Notes: generated by a model not told the origin, from the letters alone. Counted from the stretch's first letter, positions 28,309 to 36,623 are shown. The stretch is DNA of 64,000 bases from Parachlamydiales bacterium (GCA_027316765.1 DAHVFY010000001.1:1-64000); one strand, 5' to 3'. Program-made: numbers and translations.

Positions 28309-30069
28309 ATGAAGAGTAAAGCGAGCACAGCCTTTCTCCTTCTCCTTTCAGCGACAGCTCAAGGAGAGGATTTGCAACCCTTAGTGCCACATGGAAAAGA
28401 AGATTTTCTGGAAGCGGAATTTTTGGCAAAGCCCGTGCAACCAGAATTAGTGCCTATAGAGAATGTTAACGATATTGTGCTCGTAGAGGCAATGAAAGGA
28501 CTGCTCCTCTTAGGAAATCTCGATGAAGTACTTGTGAATCCGGACATTGAGGGAATTGTATTTAAAGATTTAGAGGTTCCTGGCGATCAAATCGCTTTGG
28601 TTGAGAAGTTGAAACCGTATATCGTTGGAGAGCCGTTAACGCAAAGTAAAATTTCTGAACTAAGAAGAGCGATTACGACATTTTATCAAGAAAATGATCG
28701 GCCTGTGGTTTCAGTTATCGTGCCTGAGCAAGATGTAACAGATGGCGTACTTCAAATAGGTGTGATTGAAGCGAAAATTGGTAAAATTACGGCAACAGGT
28801 GGAAAATATTTCAAGCCAGCACGCATGAAGGATAAGTTCCATTTACAAGAGGGTGGAATCATTAATACAGATGAGCTTCTCTCTGATGTCGCTTGGGCCA
28901 ACCAAAATCCTTTTAGACAGACAAATATTATTTTTCAACCGGGAACGGCATCGGGAACAACAGATATCGAAATTATTACAAATGATCGCTCACCAGTGCG
29001 TGTGTATATTGGTGGTGATAATACTGGAAATCATTTTACAGGCAGAAACCGCTGGTATGCCGGATTTAACTGGGGCGATGTATTTGGCTTGGACCAAACC
29101 CTTTCCTTTCAATATACCACTTCATCGGATTTTACTAAATTTCAGGCTTACACGGCCAATTATAGCATTCCTTTACCATGGCATAATACATTGACATTTT
29201 TTGGTGGCTATACTCGTGTGCATCCTGATATGCCCAAAAATACAACGACCCATGTGGGAAGTCATGGATGGAGCGGCCAAGCAAGCGTGCGTTATATCAT
29301 TCCTTTTGGCAAAACCTATGGTAATTTTTTACAGAATTTCCAAGCAGGTTACGACTATAAAGTGACAAATAATACCATAGAATTCTCAGGTAATGACGTT
29401 GAGACAAAGAACGCTCGTATTGATCAATTTTTAGCAAGTTACTATCTAGGATGGACTCCGAATACTCATAAAGTAAACGCAGATATCGATGTTTATTTCT
29501 CACCCGGCAATTGGTTTGGTGATAGAAATAAGACAGCTTTTAATAAGTTGGAAAGAGGCGCAAAAACAAGTTATGTTTACACAAGAATTGGCTTGGGCGA
29601 TGAGTTCACATTTTCCAAATACAATTTTGGTCTTTATACATTAGGTAGACTTCAGGTATCAAGCAGTACACTTTTACCTTCAGAGCAATATTGTTTAGGC
29701 GGTTACGATACAGTCCGTGGCTATGAACAGCGCGCTGTTAACTATGATAATGCTTTCAATTTCAACTTTGAGCTTCGCGCTCCTTCATTTAGTTTAGTCC
29801 ATTTATTTGGGGGCAAGTACAAAACCGATACCCTGACATTCCTTGCTTTTATTGATTATGGTATTGGCTGGGCTCATGATAAAAAGGGCGTTGATTCTTT
29901 ACACCATCTCGATCCTCAATCTCATAACCTTCTTGGTATTGGTCCAGGTTTTCGTTACAGGATCGGTCCCTGGTTCTATGCACGTCTTGACTATGGAGTG
30001 CCCATTATCAACGTGAATGGAAAAGGTCATACTCCAGTGCTTGACTTCGGTCTTCTTGCGAGCTACTGA
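28309..30069 (+). CDS. TpsB outer-membrane transporter (ShlB/FhaC/HecB family)
   Basis: This 586-residue protein has a signal peptide (1-19), an N-terminal helix/linker, POTRA-type domains (about 75-210; VIVPEQDVTDGVLQIGVIEAKIG is typical) and a C-terminal 16-strand beta-barrel region ending in an aromatic residue (ASY). GGYDTVRGY near residue 464-472 contains the VRGY/F signature of the channel-plugging loop 6 in TpsB and Omp85 proteins. It exports TpsA partners across the outer membrane. It begins 15 bp after tpsA2, so it should be co-transcribed with it, and it is the only transporter for both exoproteins here. The stop lies 8 bp before a palindromic-element remnant. Confidence 0.92.
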   Translation: MKSKASTAFLLLLSATAQGEDLQPLVPHGKEDFLEAEFLAKPVQPELVPIENVNDIVLVEAMKGLLLLGNLDEVLVNPDIEGIVFKDLEVPGDQIALVEKLKPYIVGEPLTQSKISELRRAITTFYQENDRPVVSVIVPEQDVTDGVLQIGVIEAKIGKITATGGKYFKPARMKDKFHLQEGGIINTDELLSDVAWANQNPFRQTNIIFQPGTASGTTDIEIITNDRSPVRVYIGGDNTGNHFTGRNRWYAGFNWGDVFGLDQTLSFQYTTSSDFTKFQAYTANYSIPLPWHNTLTFFGGYTRVHPDMPKNTTTHVGSHGWSGQASVRYIIPFGKTYGNFLQNFQAGYDYKVTNNTIEFSGNDVETKNARIDQFLASYYLGWTPNTHKVNADIDVYFSPGNWFGDRNKTAFNKLERGAKTSYVYTRIGLGDEFTFSKYNFGLYTLGRLQVSSSTLLPSEQYCLGGYDTVRGYEQRAVNYDNAFNFNFELRAPSFSLVHLFGGKYKTDTLTFLAFIDYGIGWAHDKKGVDSLHHLDPQSHNLLGIGPGFRYRIGPWFYARLDYGVPIINVNGKGHTPVLDFGLLASY

Positions 30070-30077
30070 TCGTTATA

Positions 30078-30123
30078 CCCCAAATTTGTAGCGTTATAGG
30101 GAAAAATAGGTCACAATTGGGGG
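30078..30123. mobile_element. 46-bp internally deleted derivative of the MITE-like element
   Basis: The left terminus CCCCAAATT joins directly to a near-complete right arm (TGTAGCGTTATAGGG, then AAATAGGTCACAATTGGGGG). Compared with the ~155-bp element this looks like an internal deletion that kept both ends. It is flanked on the left by TATA and sits between the TpsB stop (30069) and the transporter start (30142). Confidence 0.65.
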
Positions 30124-30141
30124 TTTAGCAAGAGAGGATTT

Positions 30142-31065
30142 ATGGGAATACAGCTGATGTTGCTTGCGGCTCTTTTTGTCGCAGCGTCTAATTTGTGCAT
30201 GCGTAAAAGTATTGATGCTGGTGGATCTAGTAAGGCTTTCCTTGCTATTCAACTTTTCATTGTGTTTCTGGTTGCTATTCTTTTAAATCCCGTCCGAACA
30301 GGCAAGTATGAATGGAGCTCGTGTATGGCCGGGTTTGGCCTGTCAGGTGGTATTGTCCTTGGCGCTATGATGGCAGCCCTTGGTAAATCGGTAGAAAAGG
30401 GCCCCCCCGGCCTCTCTTTTGCGATGCTAAGTTCAGCTACTGTGATGCCGGCGATCATTATGGCATTTATCTTTGGTAGCAGTTTCGGATACGTTTATCA
30501 TTGGTGGAACGGTTTAGGATCGCTTATTGTCGTAGCGGGTCTTTTTTGGGCGGGGTGGGAAACAACACAACGCTCTCAACAGATGAAGAAGTGGCTTTTT
30601 TTTGGATGTGCAGCCTTTCTTCTTCATGCAATTTTCCTTGTTTTTATGCAGTGGCGGGCTCTTTTTATCAATTTTCCTGGGGAGAATGGTCTTTTTCTTT
30701 CCTTTGATGTTGATGATGCTATTAATCAATGGTTTATGCCGATGGTATTTCTTGCAGCTTCATTTATGCAAATGGTTAGCTATGCTTCAAGTGAAAAAAA
30801 ATTACCCAAAAAGAAAGAATATCTTTTTGGAGTCCTTGGAGGGATTGTCAACGGCGTTGGCACTTTTTTCATGATCTATGCAACAGAGGTTTCAAATAGT
30901 TGGGAACATGCAACAATTTTCCCCATCTTTTCAGTAGCTCTTATCATCTTCTGCAATCTTTGGGGGCAGTGGCTTTATCGAGAAAAGGTGAACTGGCGCG
31001 CTAGCGCCCTTTGTCTTGCCGGAATTTTAATTGCAACCCTTGACTGGCCGAGGTTATTGAAATAA
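30142..31065 (+). CDS. DMT/EamA-like ten-helix membrane transporter
   Basis: This 307-residue protein is almost entirely hydrophobic, with about ten predicted transmembrane helices in two halves, as in the drug/metabolite transporter superfamily. The start is MGIQLMLLAALFVAASNLCMRKS, typical of the first helix of EamA-type proteins. AGAGAGG lies 4 nt before the ATG. The substrate cannot be told from sequence. It stands alone between a repeat remnant and a complete palindromic element, which probably separates its transcript from the convergent TPR gene. Confidence 0.75.
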   Translation: MGIQLMLLAALFVAASNLCMRKSIDAGGSSKAFLAIQLFIVFLVAILLNPVRTGKYEWSSCMAGFGLSGGIVLGAMMAALGKSVEKGPPGLSFAMLSSATVMPAIIMAFIFGSSFGYVYHWWNGLGSLIVVAGLFWAGWETTQRSQQMKKWLFFGCAAFLLHAIFLVFMQWRALFINFPGENGLFLSFDVDDAINQWFMPMVFLAASFMQMVSYASSEKKLPKKKEYLFGVLGGIVNGVGTFFMIYATEVSNSWEHATIFPIFSVALIIFCNLWGQWLYREKVNWRASALCLAGILIATLDWPRLLK

Positions 31066-31080
31066 CCAAGCATTATAGTA

Positions 31081-31234
31081 CCCCGAATTGTGACCTATTT
31101 GCAGCAACCCTTCCTTTTTAACTTCCATCTACTGCGTTTCATTCCTCGTCCAACTCACAAGAGTTGAACTCGTCATTCAACTTGTAGCTGTTTGTTAAAA
31201 AAGTGGGTTGCTGCAAATAGGTCACAATTCGGGG
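31081..31234. mobile_element. MITE-like element with perfect 30-bp terminal inverted repeats
   Basis: The left arm (31081-31110) and right arm (31205-31234) are exact reverse complements over 30 bp, beginning CCCCGAATTGTGACCTATTT, with TA on both outer sides. The terminal 20 bp match the other copies, whereas the inner arm (GCAGCAACCC) differs, so this is a sub-family. It lies between convergent genes and supplies the last three residues and the stop of the minus-strand TPR gene. A transcript from either direction could fold into a long hairpin. Confidence 0.85.
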
Positions 31235-32226
31235 TAGTAAGAGATGAGCTCCTCTGCCTCGTCAGTGTGGCGCAGTGTTTCATAAATGCGCAACGCTTTA
31301 GCATTAAGTCCTTGTTGAAAGTAAAGAACACCCAAACGGAAAAGGACTTTTTCATCATTGGGAGAGATAGCAAGGATTGCTTCATAGCAGCGGATTTCTT
31401 CTTGAGACCAACCTAAATCGTGATAAATTGCAGCAAGCTCAGCATGTGTCCAAGGAGAGTGCGGTACATATGTGTCGAGAATTTTGTATTCTTCAATGGC
31501 TCTCTCACACACCTTTTGAAATTTAGAAAACATCTCTTCGCTTCCATATTCGATGGATACCCAAGGCAAAGATTCTTCTAAGTAAAGTTTGCGCGGATCT
31601 AAATAAATGCGAGAGAGTTGTAAATAAGCTGCTGCAAGAGATGCGTGTGCTTCTAGATCTGTTGGTTCCAATTTTATTTGCTCCACATGCTGCTGAGCTC
31701 TAATAAAAAGGAGCTGTTCTTTCATTTCGAATACATCTTTCCAGTGATTCCAAGCGCTAAATTTTTGCAGGACAGGATTTAGCGCAGTAAAAGGTTTTGG
31801 CAAAGTATAAAAAAAATATTCCTGTTTGTTTAGAAGTTTAACAAATTCATGGATTCCATGAGCCAGAGCAATGTGAAATTCAGCTGTGTTTTTTGGAAAA
31901 TTGATGCCCATGGCATAGTTTTTAATGAATATCTTTTGTAGTTCAGTTAATTGCTCCGGTTTTTTGGCTTGAAAATAAAAAAGGAGGACAAAGTAAGAAA
32001 AGCCGGTAAGAAAAAGAGCTGCAAGAGAAAACGCTAAGATCGACGATTGCGTAAAAAAAGAAAAAAAAAGAAGAAATGCAAAAACTTCTATCACCGCAAG
32101 AGCACAAAAACCAGCATGAAAGAGTGTATAAGATTTACAAATTCTCTTAAATTCATCTAGGGCGATTTTACCTTGATTATTAAGAGCTTCTCGAGATGTT
32201 GTAGAGGAAAATGTTGTAGATGTCAT
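31222..32226 (-). CDS. Membrane protein with C-terminal TPR repeats
   Basis: This is a 334-residue protein from the ATG at 32226 (MTSTTFSS). An ATG at 32274 would add 16 residues but has no ribosome-binding site and would run into the divergent promoter region. Two transmembrane helices (about residues 40-90) precede a helical domain; the last third carries two TPR units, ending EEIRCYEAILAISPNDEKVLFRLGVLYFQQGLNAKALRIYETL. It is probably an inner-membrane scaffold. The final Pro-Glu-Leu and stop codon are encoded by the terminal repeat of the palindromic element at 31081-31234. No family is recognised. Confidence 0.75.
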   Translation of the reverse strand: MTSTTFSSTTSREALNNQGKIALDEFKRICKSYTLFHAGFCALAVIEVFAFLLFFSFFTQSSILAFSLAALFLTGFSYFVLLFYFQAKKPEQLTELQKIFIKNYAMGINFPKNTAEFHIALAHGIHEFVKLLNKQEYFFYTLPKPFTALNPVLQKFSAWNHWKDVFEMKEQLLFIRAQQHVEQIKLEPTDLEAHASLAAAYLQLSRIYLDPRKLYLEESLPWVSIEYGSEEMFSKFQKVCERAIEEYKILDTYVPHSPWTHAELAAIYHDLGWSQEEIRCYEAILAISPNDEKVLFRLGVLYFQQGLNAKALRIYETLRHTDEAEELISYYPEL

Positions 32227-32323
32227 ACAGTTACTTTTAACTGAAACTCGAGAAATTTTCAATACTTGAACCATGTTCAGTATATGTATATATATACCGA
32301 ATAGGGCAAAGATAAGGAGACGT

Positions 32324-32797
32324 ATGAAGATTCGAGGTATTTTTTATGTATTTTTTTTGTTGATTGGAAGTGTTTCTTTTGCAGAAAACGTGCAGGCCTA
32401 TAGCGAACTGGTTGTGACAGCGGAGCAAGAGAGAGATATTCACAAGCTGATCACGACCCTTGCGCATACAAGCACCTTTGGACTTGTATTTAAAAAAGGT
32501 GAGCTCGAAGATCTTGGCAAGAAAACTTATGGTATTCATCCCCTCCGTTATTTGGGATGCATCTATTCTGACCCACAGTTAAAAGACTGTATGCCTAAGT
32601 TGCTCGATAAGTCAATGGTTGCAAGCCGCTTTGTTAAAGAAATTTCTGAAGGGCTTAATGAAAAACTCGATGAAGGTCAGCTGGTGCGTTATATTCCAGG
32701 TTTTGCAGCATCTTTAAAACTTGACCCAGCCCCGTTTATGACTTTTGTAGACAAACGGAACTGGAAAGGGATGATTGATTATTTAAACGTGCATTAG
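32324..32797 (+). CDS. Small exported protein of unknown function
   Basis: This 157-residue protein has a clear signal peptide (MKIRGIFYVFFLLIGSVSFA). AAGGAGA lies 5 nt before this ATG, which decides the start over an in-frame ATG 51 bp upstream. The mature part is helical, with three cysteines and the segment HPLRYLGCIYSDPQLKDCM. It is probably periplasmic. It diverges from the TPR gene and converges on a lipoprotein gene with only 6 bp between the stops. I do not recognise the family. Confidence 0.75.
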   Translation: MKIRGIFYVFFLLIGSVSFAENVQAYSELVVTAEQERDIHKLITTLAHTSTFGLVFKKGELEDLGKKTYGIHPLRYLGCIYSDPQLKDCMPKLLDKSMVASRFVKEISEGLNEKLDEGQLVRYIPGFAASLKLDPAPFMTFVDKRNWKGMIDYLNVH

Positions 32798-32803
32798 AAA
32801 ATT

Positions 32804-33250
32804 CTATGGATTACCTGTTTGAATCATCGCATCGATCACGTTTTGAGACACACCGGAGTCTTTTAAATCGATAATCTGATCAGCACTTAAGTGAAAGATA
32901 GAATGTGTACTATGAATTTGACTGATGATCACTTCATCTTTAATTCCAGCTTTTGACATTGCTTTAATATCGTTAACACTTAATTCTTGCCCATGATCGA
33001 TTCGGTTTAACGTTTGAGGGGATTGTTGTTGCAGATTATCTCTATCTTGTTGATCGAGTGCATAACCAATTAAGGCTCCACCAGCGGCACCGACTGCACC
33101 TCCTATGAGAGCGCCCGCTGCATTACCGCCGATGAGCCCTCCGGCAAGTGCTCCAACTCCAGCGCCTGTCAGCGCTCCCGTTTGCGTTTTAGTCGCACAA
33201 CCGGTTAAGCTTGTGATGACCAATAGAGAAAATATGTATAAATTTTTCAT
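32804..33250 (-). CDS. Glycine-zipper lipoprotein (17-kDa antigen-like)
   Basis: This 148-residue protein has a lipoprotein signal peptide with lipobox LTGC (Cys18). It is followed by a glycine-zipper region (about 25-65) of repeated GAxxGALxGGxIGG and GGAxGAAGGALIGYALD units, as in the Rickettsia 17-kDa antigen and OmpA-like glycine-zipper families. The C-terminal half carries two short helical repeats (LSVNDIKAMSKAGIKDEVII and LSADQIIDLKDSGVSQNVID) of the kind seen in small bacterial lipoproteins. It is expected to be anchored in the outer membrane. AAGGAG precedes the ATG. The specific role is unknown. Confidence 0.85.
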   Translation of the reverse strand: MKNLYIFSLLVITSLTGCATKTQTGALTGAGVGALAGGLIGGNAAGALIGGAVGAAGGALIGYALDQQDRDNLQQQSPQTLNRIDHGQELSVNDIKAMSKAGIKDEVIISQIHSTHSIFHLSADQIIDLKDSGVSQNVIDAMIQTGNP

Positions 33251-33301
33251 GAATTACTCCTTTTCCTGCACTTGTATCTATTTTTGGAGTATCCTGGCAA
33301 G

Positions 33302-34480
33302 ATGAATTTTTCGATCATGCTTGCCATCCTTAATGAAGTTAAGACAATTTTAGAAGGCACGCATTTTATTCGAATGGAAGAGATTGCTCCTAATTCCTGG
33401 ATTCTTTTTTTTGATAAAGGCAAACTTTTTATCGCTCTAAAAGGGCCCTTTGCTAGATTTCATCTAACGCAACTCCCCTTTAAAGGAAAAATATCAAAGC
33501 TGACGCATTCCCTAGCCAGACAAAAACTTGTCTCTATGACACTTGTCAATCATGATCGCATTCTTTCTTTAAAATTTTCTTCGGGAGAACAGCTTATTTT
33601 TGAATTCATTCCAGGTGGAAAACTGCTATTGACCCGGGACTATCAGCCTAAAGTTCGTCACTTTGAACATGCGATGCATCCCTCTATGATGACAAGTCAA
33701 GAACTAGAAGAGAGAGTTTTAAAAGCCATGGAAACAGATTGGCAGCAGAAGTGGCATAAGAAAAACGAGAGAAAAATTCTTCATTTTAAGCAGGAAATCG
33801 AAGAGGGAAAAAAATGGCAAGAGACGGCTCATGAAGCAGAACTTTTACAAGCGTATTTTTTTAGATTAAAAAAAGGTATGGAAAAGATCGAACTTGAAGA
33901 TTGGGAAAAAGAAGGAGAGAAAGTATGGATTTTCCTCAATCCCATGCTCGATCCCCAAGAGGAACTTCGTCGTAGATTTAAAAAAAGTCGTGTTTTGAAA
34001 AGAAAGCGTGAAATGGCAGAAAAGCTTTTAGAAAAAACAAAAGCACAATCTCCACCACCCTTTCCCTTTCCTTTAAAAAAAACACCCAGTACTCACACAA
34101 AACCGCATCCTTACCGGGAGTTTACTTCTAGAGAAGGTTTTAAAATTTATGTGGGAAAAAAAGATCGAGATAACGATCAGTTAACATTTTCTTTTGCCAG
34201 AGGATCCGACTACTGGTTTCATGCTGCGAATGTGGCAGGTTCGCACGTTGTGTTAAAAGTGCACAAGTCTGAGACGCCTAACGAGGAGACAATTCAAGAT
34301 GCACTCCAATTAGCGCTTTATTATAGCAAAGCGCGCGGAATGGAAGAAGAAGTCATGATGAGCCAAGTTAAATATCTTTCTAAACCCAAAGGAGCAAAAC
34401 CAGGCCTTGTGAATGTAAGCAAACATAAGAAATACACCGTTAGACCCAATCTCACCCGTCTTGCAGAGCTTTTGCCATAA
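33302..34480 (+). CDS. RqcH/NFACT-family ribosome quality-control protein (short form)
   Basis: This is a 392-residue protein from the ATG at 33302. The N-terminal NFACT-N domain includes NHDRIL, whose Asp85-Arg86 matches the DR pair needed for tRNA recruitment in RqcH. The middle (about 140-250) is a charged helical region, the probable coiled-coil arm, and the C-terminal NFACT-R (DUF814) domain has DQLTFSFARGSDYWFHAANVAGSHVVL (293-319). RqcH binds obstructed 50S-nascent-chain complexes and adds alanine tails. The family is usually about 550-570 residues; this version seems to lack most of the HhH region. It converges on the response regulator with a 13-bp gap. Confidence 0.8.
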   Translation: MNFSIMLAILNEVKTILEGTHFIRMEEIAPNSWILFFDKGKLFIALKGPFARFHLTQLPFKGKISKLTHSLARQKLVSMTLVNHDRILSLKFSSGEQLIFEFIPGGKLLLTRDYQPKVRHFEHAMHPSMMTSQELEERVLKAMETDWQQKWHKKNERKILHFKQEIEEGKKWQETAHEAELLQAYFFRLKKGMEKIELEDWEKEGEKVWIFLNPMLDPQEELRRRFKKSRVLKRKREMAEKLLEKTKAQSPPPFPFPLKKTPSTHTKPHPYREFTSREGFKIYVGKKDRDNDQLTFSFARGSDYWFHAANVAGSHVVLKVHKSETPNEETIQDALQLALYYSKARGMEEEVMMSQVKYLSKPKGAKPGLVNVSKHKKYTVRPNLTRLAELLP

Positions 34481-34493
34481 TTGTGTAAGAGTT

Positions 34494-35180
34494 TTACTCG
34501 CGAAAGCGGTAGCCAATGCCGCGCACTGTCTCGATCCAGTCGAAATGCGGGCCGAGTTTTTTGCGCAAAGATGCAATATGAACATCGATGTTGCGATCAA
34601 CAATGAAAGAATCATCATTATGAACGTCGTCTAAAAGTTGATTACGTGTTAAAACTTTACCTCGATTTGCGAGCAAACGGCGGAGAATTCCAAATTCAGA
34701 GAGAGTGATTGTAAATGCTTTATCTCCCTTACGTAAAATGTAACGATCGATATCAATGCAGAAGTCTCCAAAGTAAATGAGCTTCGGAGTTTTTTCAGGC
34801 TCCTTGCCTCGGCGTAAAACTGCTTTTATTCTTGAAAAAAGAACTTTTGGAGAAAAAGGTTTTGCAACATAGTCATCAGCTCCAAGTTCAAGCCCAAGGA
34901 CAATATCAAGTTCTTCTGCTTTAGCTGTTAACATGATGACAGGGATATTTTTTAGCTCGGGGGTGCTTTTGATTTTACGGCACACATCTAAGCCATTTTG
35001 ACCGGGCAGCATGACGTCCAAAATAACAAGGTCGGGTTTTTCTCTTTCAACGGCTCTGTAACCATTGATCCCATCGACTTCCACATGAAGTTTATATCCA
35101 GAAGCTTCCGCCTGCAATTTAATTAAAGCCGCAATATCTTCTTCGTCTTCAATCAGTAGTATTCGTTTTTTGTGACTCAT
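34494..35180 (-). CDS. OmpR/PhoB-family response regulator
   Basis: This 228-residue protein starts at the ATG at 35180, 6 nt after GAGGAG; an in-frame TTG two codons upstream is rejected. The receiver domain is complete: E11/D12 acidic pair, phospho-acceptor D55 in LVILDVMLPG, the Thr of MLTAK and the Lys of AKPFS. The C-terminal winged helix (about 135-228) has the FxITLSEFGILRRLLANRGKVLTRNQLL and VRGIGYRF blocks of DNA-binding OmpR/PhoB proteins. Unlike the atypical chlamydial ChxR, it retains the phosphorylation residues. No histidine kinase is adjacent. Targets are unknown. Confidence 0.92.
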   Translation of the reverse strand: MSHKKRILLIEDEEDIAALIKLQAEASGYKLHVEVDGINGYRAVEREKPDLVILDVMLPGQNGLDVCRKIKSTPELKNIPVIMLTAKAEELDIVLGLELGADDYVAKPFSPKVLFSRIKAVLRRGKEPEKTPKLIYFGDFCIDIDRYILRKGDKAFTITLSEFGILRRLLANRGKVLTRNQLLDDVHNDDSFIVDRNIDVHIASLRKKLGPHFDWIETVRGIGYRFRE

Positions 35181-35213
35181 GTGCAACTCCTCTTCTTTTT
35201 AAGGACTGTTTAC

Positions 35214-35999
35214 TTAAATAATTTCACTTACAATATCAATCTTGCGATCAAGAAACTTAGCTCCAAAAAAACGAAATTTCTCTGGATCATCCGTGACGAA
35301 GAATTGATGCAATCCATCGCCGGACTCTTTTAGCAGTTGATTTTCCAAAAGACAATGCCGTACTTCTTCTGCACAACTTTTAGCCGGATCAATAAGCCGT
35401 ATTTGTGAACCAAGCTCCCTTCTTAAATCTTTTTCAATAAGAGGATAGTGTGTGCAAGCTAAAAGAATTGTATCCATCTCTTTTTCTTTTAAAGGACGCA
35501 AGTATTCATGCATGACCATCCTTGTCAGAGGATGATCGATATAGCCCTCCTCAATTAGCGGAACAAATAAGGGGCAGGCAATGCTAACAAAAGATACGTT
35601 TGGTAAATAGTTTTGTAATATTTTTTCGTGGATCTTAGATGCAATGGTTGCACGTGTTCCAAGGATTGCAACATTTTTTATGTTGTCTAATTCCACGACA
35701 CTTTTCATGACAGGTTTAATGACTCCGACAACAGGGACAGTGCAAATTTTTTGAATTTCTTCAAAAGCCCAAGCGCATGCTGTATTGCAAGCAATGACAA
35801 GAAGTTTAATATTTTGATTGAGTAAAAACGCTGTGTTTTCTAAACAGAAACGGCGGATCATTTCCGGGCTTTTGTTCCCGTATGGAAGTCGCGCAGTATC
35901 ACCAAAATAGATGCAGTCTTCATTAGGCAGTAATTCTTGAATGGCGCGCATGACCGTCAGACCGCCAAATCCTGAATCAAAAATCCCAATAGCCGTCAT
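35214..35999 (-). CDS. murI: Glutamate racemase MurI
   Basis: This 261-residue protein of normal length interconverts L- and D-glutamate for peptidoglycan stem-peptide synthesis. Catalytic cysteines are visible in the ACNTA motif (near 70-74) and the LLACTHYP motif (near 179-186). The N-terminal IGIFDSGFGGLTV and YFGDTARLPYG blocks are diagnostic. Chlamydiaceae lack murI and are thought to use other enzymes for D-Glu, so its presence argues for a less reduced chlamydia with fuller cell-wall synthesis. It lies downstream of the Tol-Pal operon on the same strand, 15 bp after the LysM gene. Confidence 0.95.
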   Translation of the reverse strand: MTAIGIFDSGFGGLTVMRAIQELLPNEDCIYFGDTARLPYGNKSPEMIRRFCLENTAFLLNQNIKLLVIACNTACAWAFEEIQKICTVPVVGVIKPVMKSVVELDNIKNVAILGTRATIASKIHEKILQNYLPNVSFVSIACPLFVPLIEEGYIDHPLTRMVMHEYLRPLKEKEMDTILLACTHYPLIEKDLRRELGSQIRLIDPAKSCAEEVRHCLLENQLLKESGDGLHQFFVTDDPEKFRFFGAKFLDRKIDIVSEII

Positions 36000-36014
36000 G
36001 ATGATCCTAAATCG

Positions 36015-36623
36015 TTAAGGAAGTTTAAGTTCTTGATTAGGGATAATTCGATCGCTTTCAAGTTGATTGAGTAATTTTAATTCTGAAACAGTTGTATGAT
36101 GCAGTTCAGCAATTTTCTTCAATGTCTCTCCTGATTTAACACGGTGAAGAGTGTGTTTATTTTCATTAGGTAATTGCATTGTTTTGGAAAGAGAGGAAAG
36201 AGTTGTTTTGATTTTGGAAAGCTCATCGAATTTTTTATTTTGGTCTTTGATTTCTTGTGCAAATGTTTTTAACGTATGCGTTGTGTCATTTGCATGAGAG
36301 TGAAGAGTTTTTAAATCTTCGGCGATTTTTTCCTGTATTTTTTGCACGTTAACGATCTTTTTTTCACATTCGGCAATTTGTTGTGTTAGCTGTTGGCTGA
36401 GATTGGAAGATTGTTTATTCTGAGCCAAAGAACTATCTTGTTTTTTGATTTTTTCTTCGAGGATATTAAGCTCAACTTGAACTGCATGTAGAGCGTGTTT
36501 TACGTCAGCAATTTCAATTCGCATTTCATTATGCGATAGATCATAACGTCTTTTTTCCTCCTGCATCGTCGCGATGTAGGAGGAGCAACTTGTCAAGAAT
36601 AAGAGAAAAGGAAAAAAGCGCAT
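36015..36623 (-). CDS. LysM-domain coiled-coil lipoprotein of the Tol-Pal operon
   Basis: This is a 202-residue protein from the ATG at 36623, which overlaps the pal stop by one base (TGATG). The lipobox is FLTSC (Cys13-14 region). A long coiled coil (about 20-140) precedes a C-terminal LysM domain (about 158-202: HRVKSGETLKKIAELHHTTV, then LLNQLESDRIIPNQELKLP). LysM binds N-acetylglucosamine in glycans, so the protein should tether or sense peptidoglycan in the periplasm. Its place after pal matches the Chlamydia CT601-type LysM gene, and the coiled coil recalls CpoB/YbgF of proteobacterial Tol-Pal operons. Confidence 0.85.
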   Translation of the reverse strand: MRFFPFLLFLTSCSSYIATMQEEKRRYDLSHNEMRIEIADVKHALHAVQVELNILEEKIKKQDSSLAQNKQSSNLSQQLTQQIAECEKKIVNVQKIQEKIAEDLKTLHSHANDTTHTLKTFAQEIKDQNKKFDELSKIKTTLSSLSKTMQLPNENKHTLHRVKSGETLKKIAELHHTTVSELKLLNQLESDRIIPNQELKLP

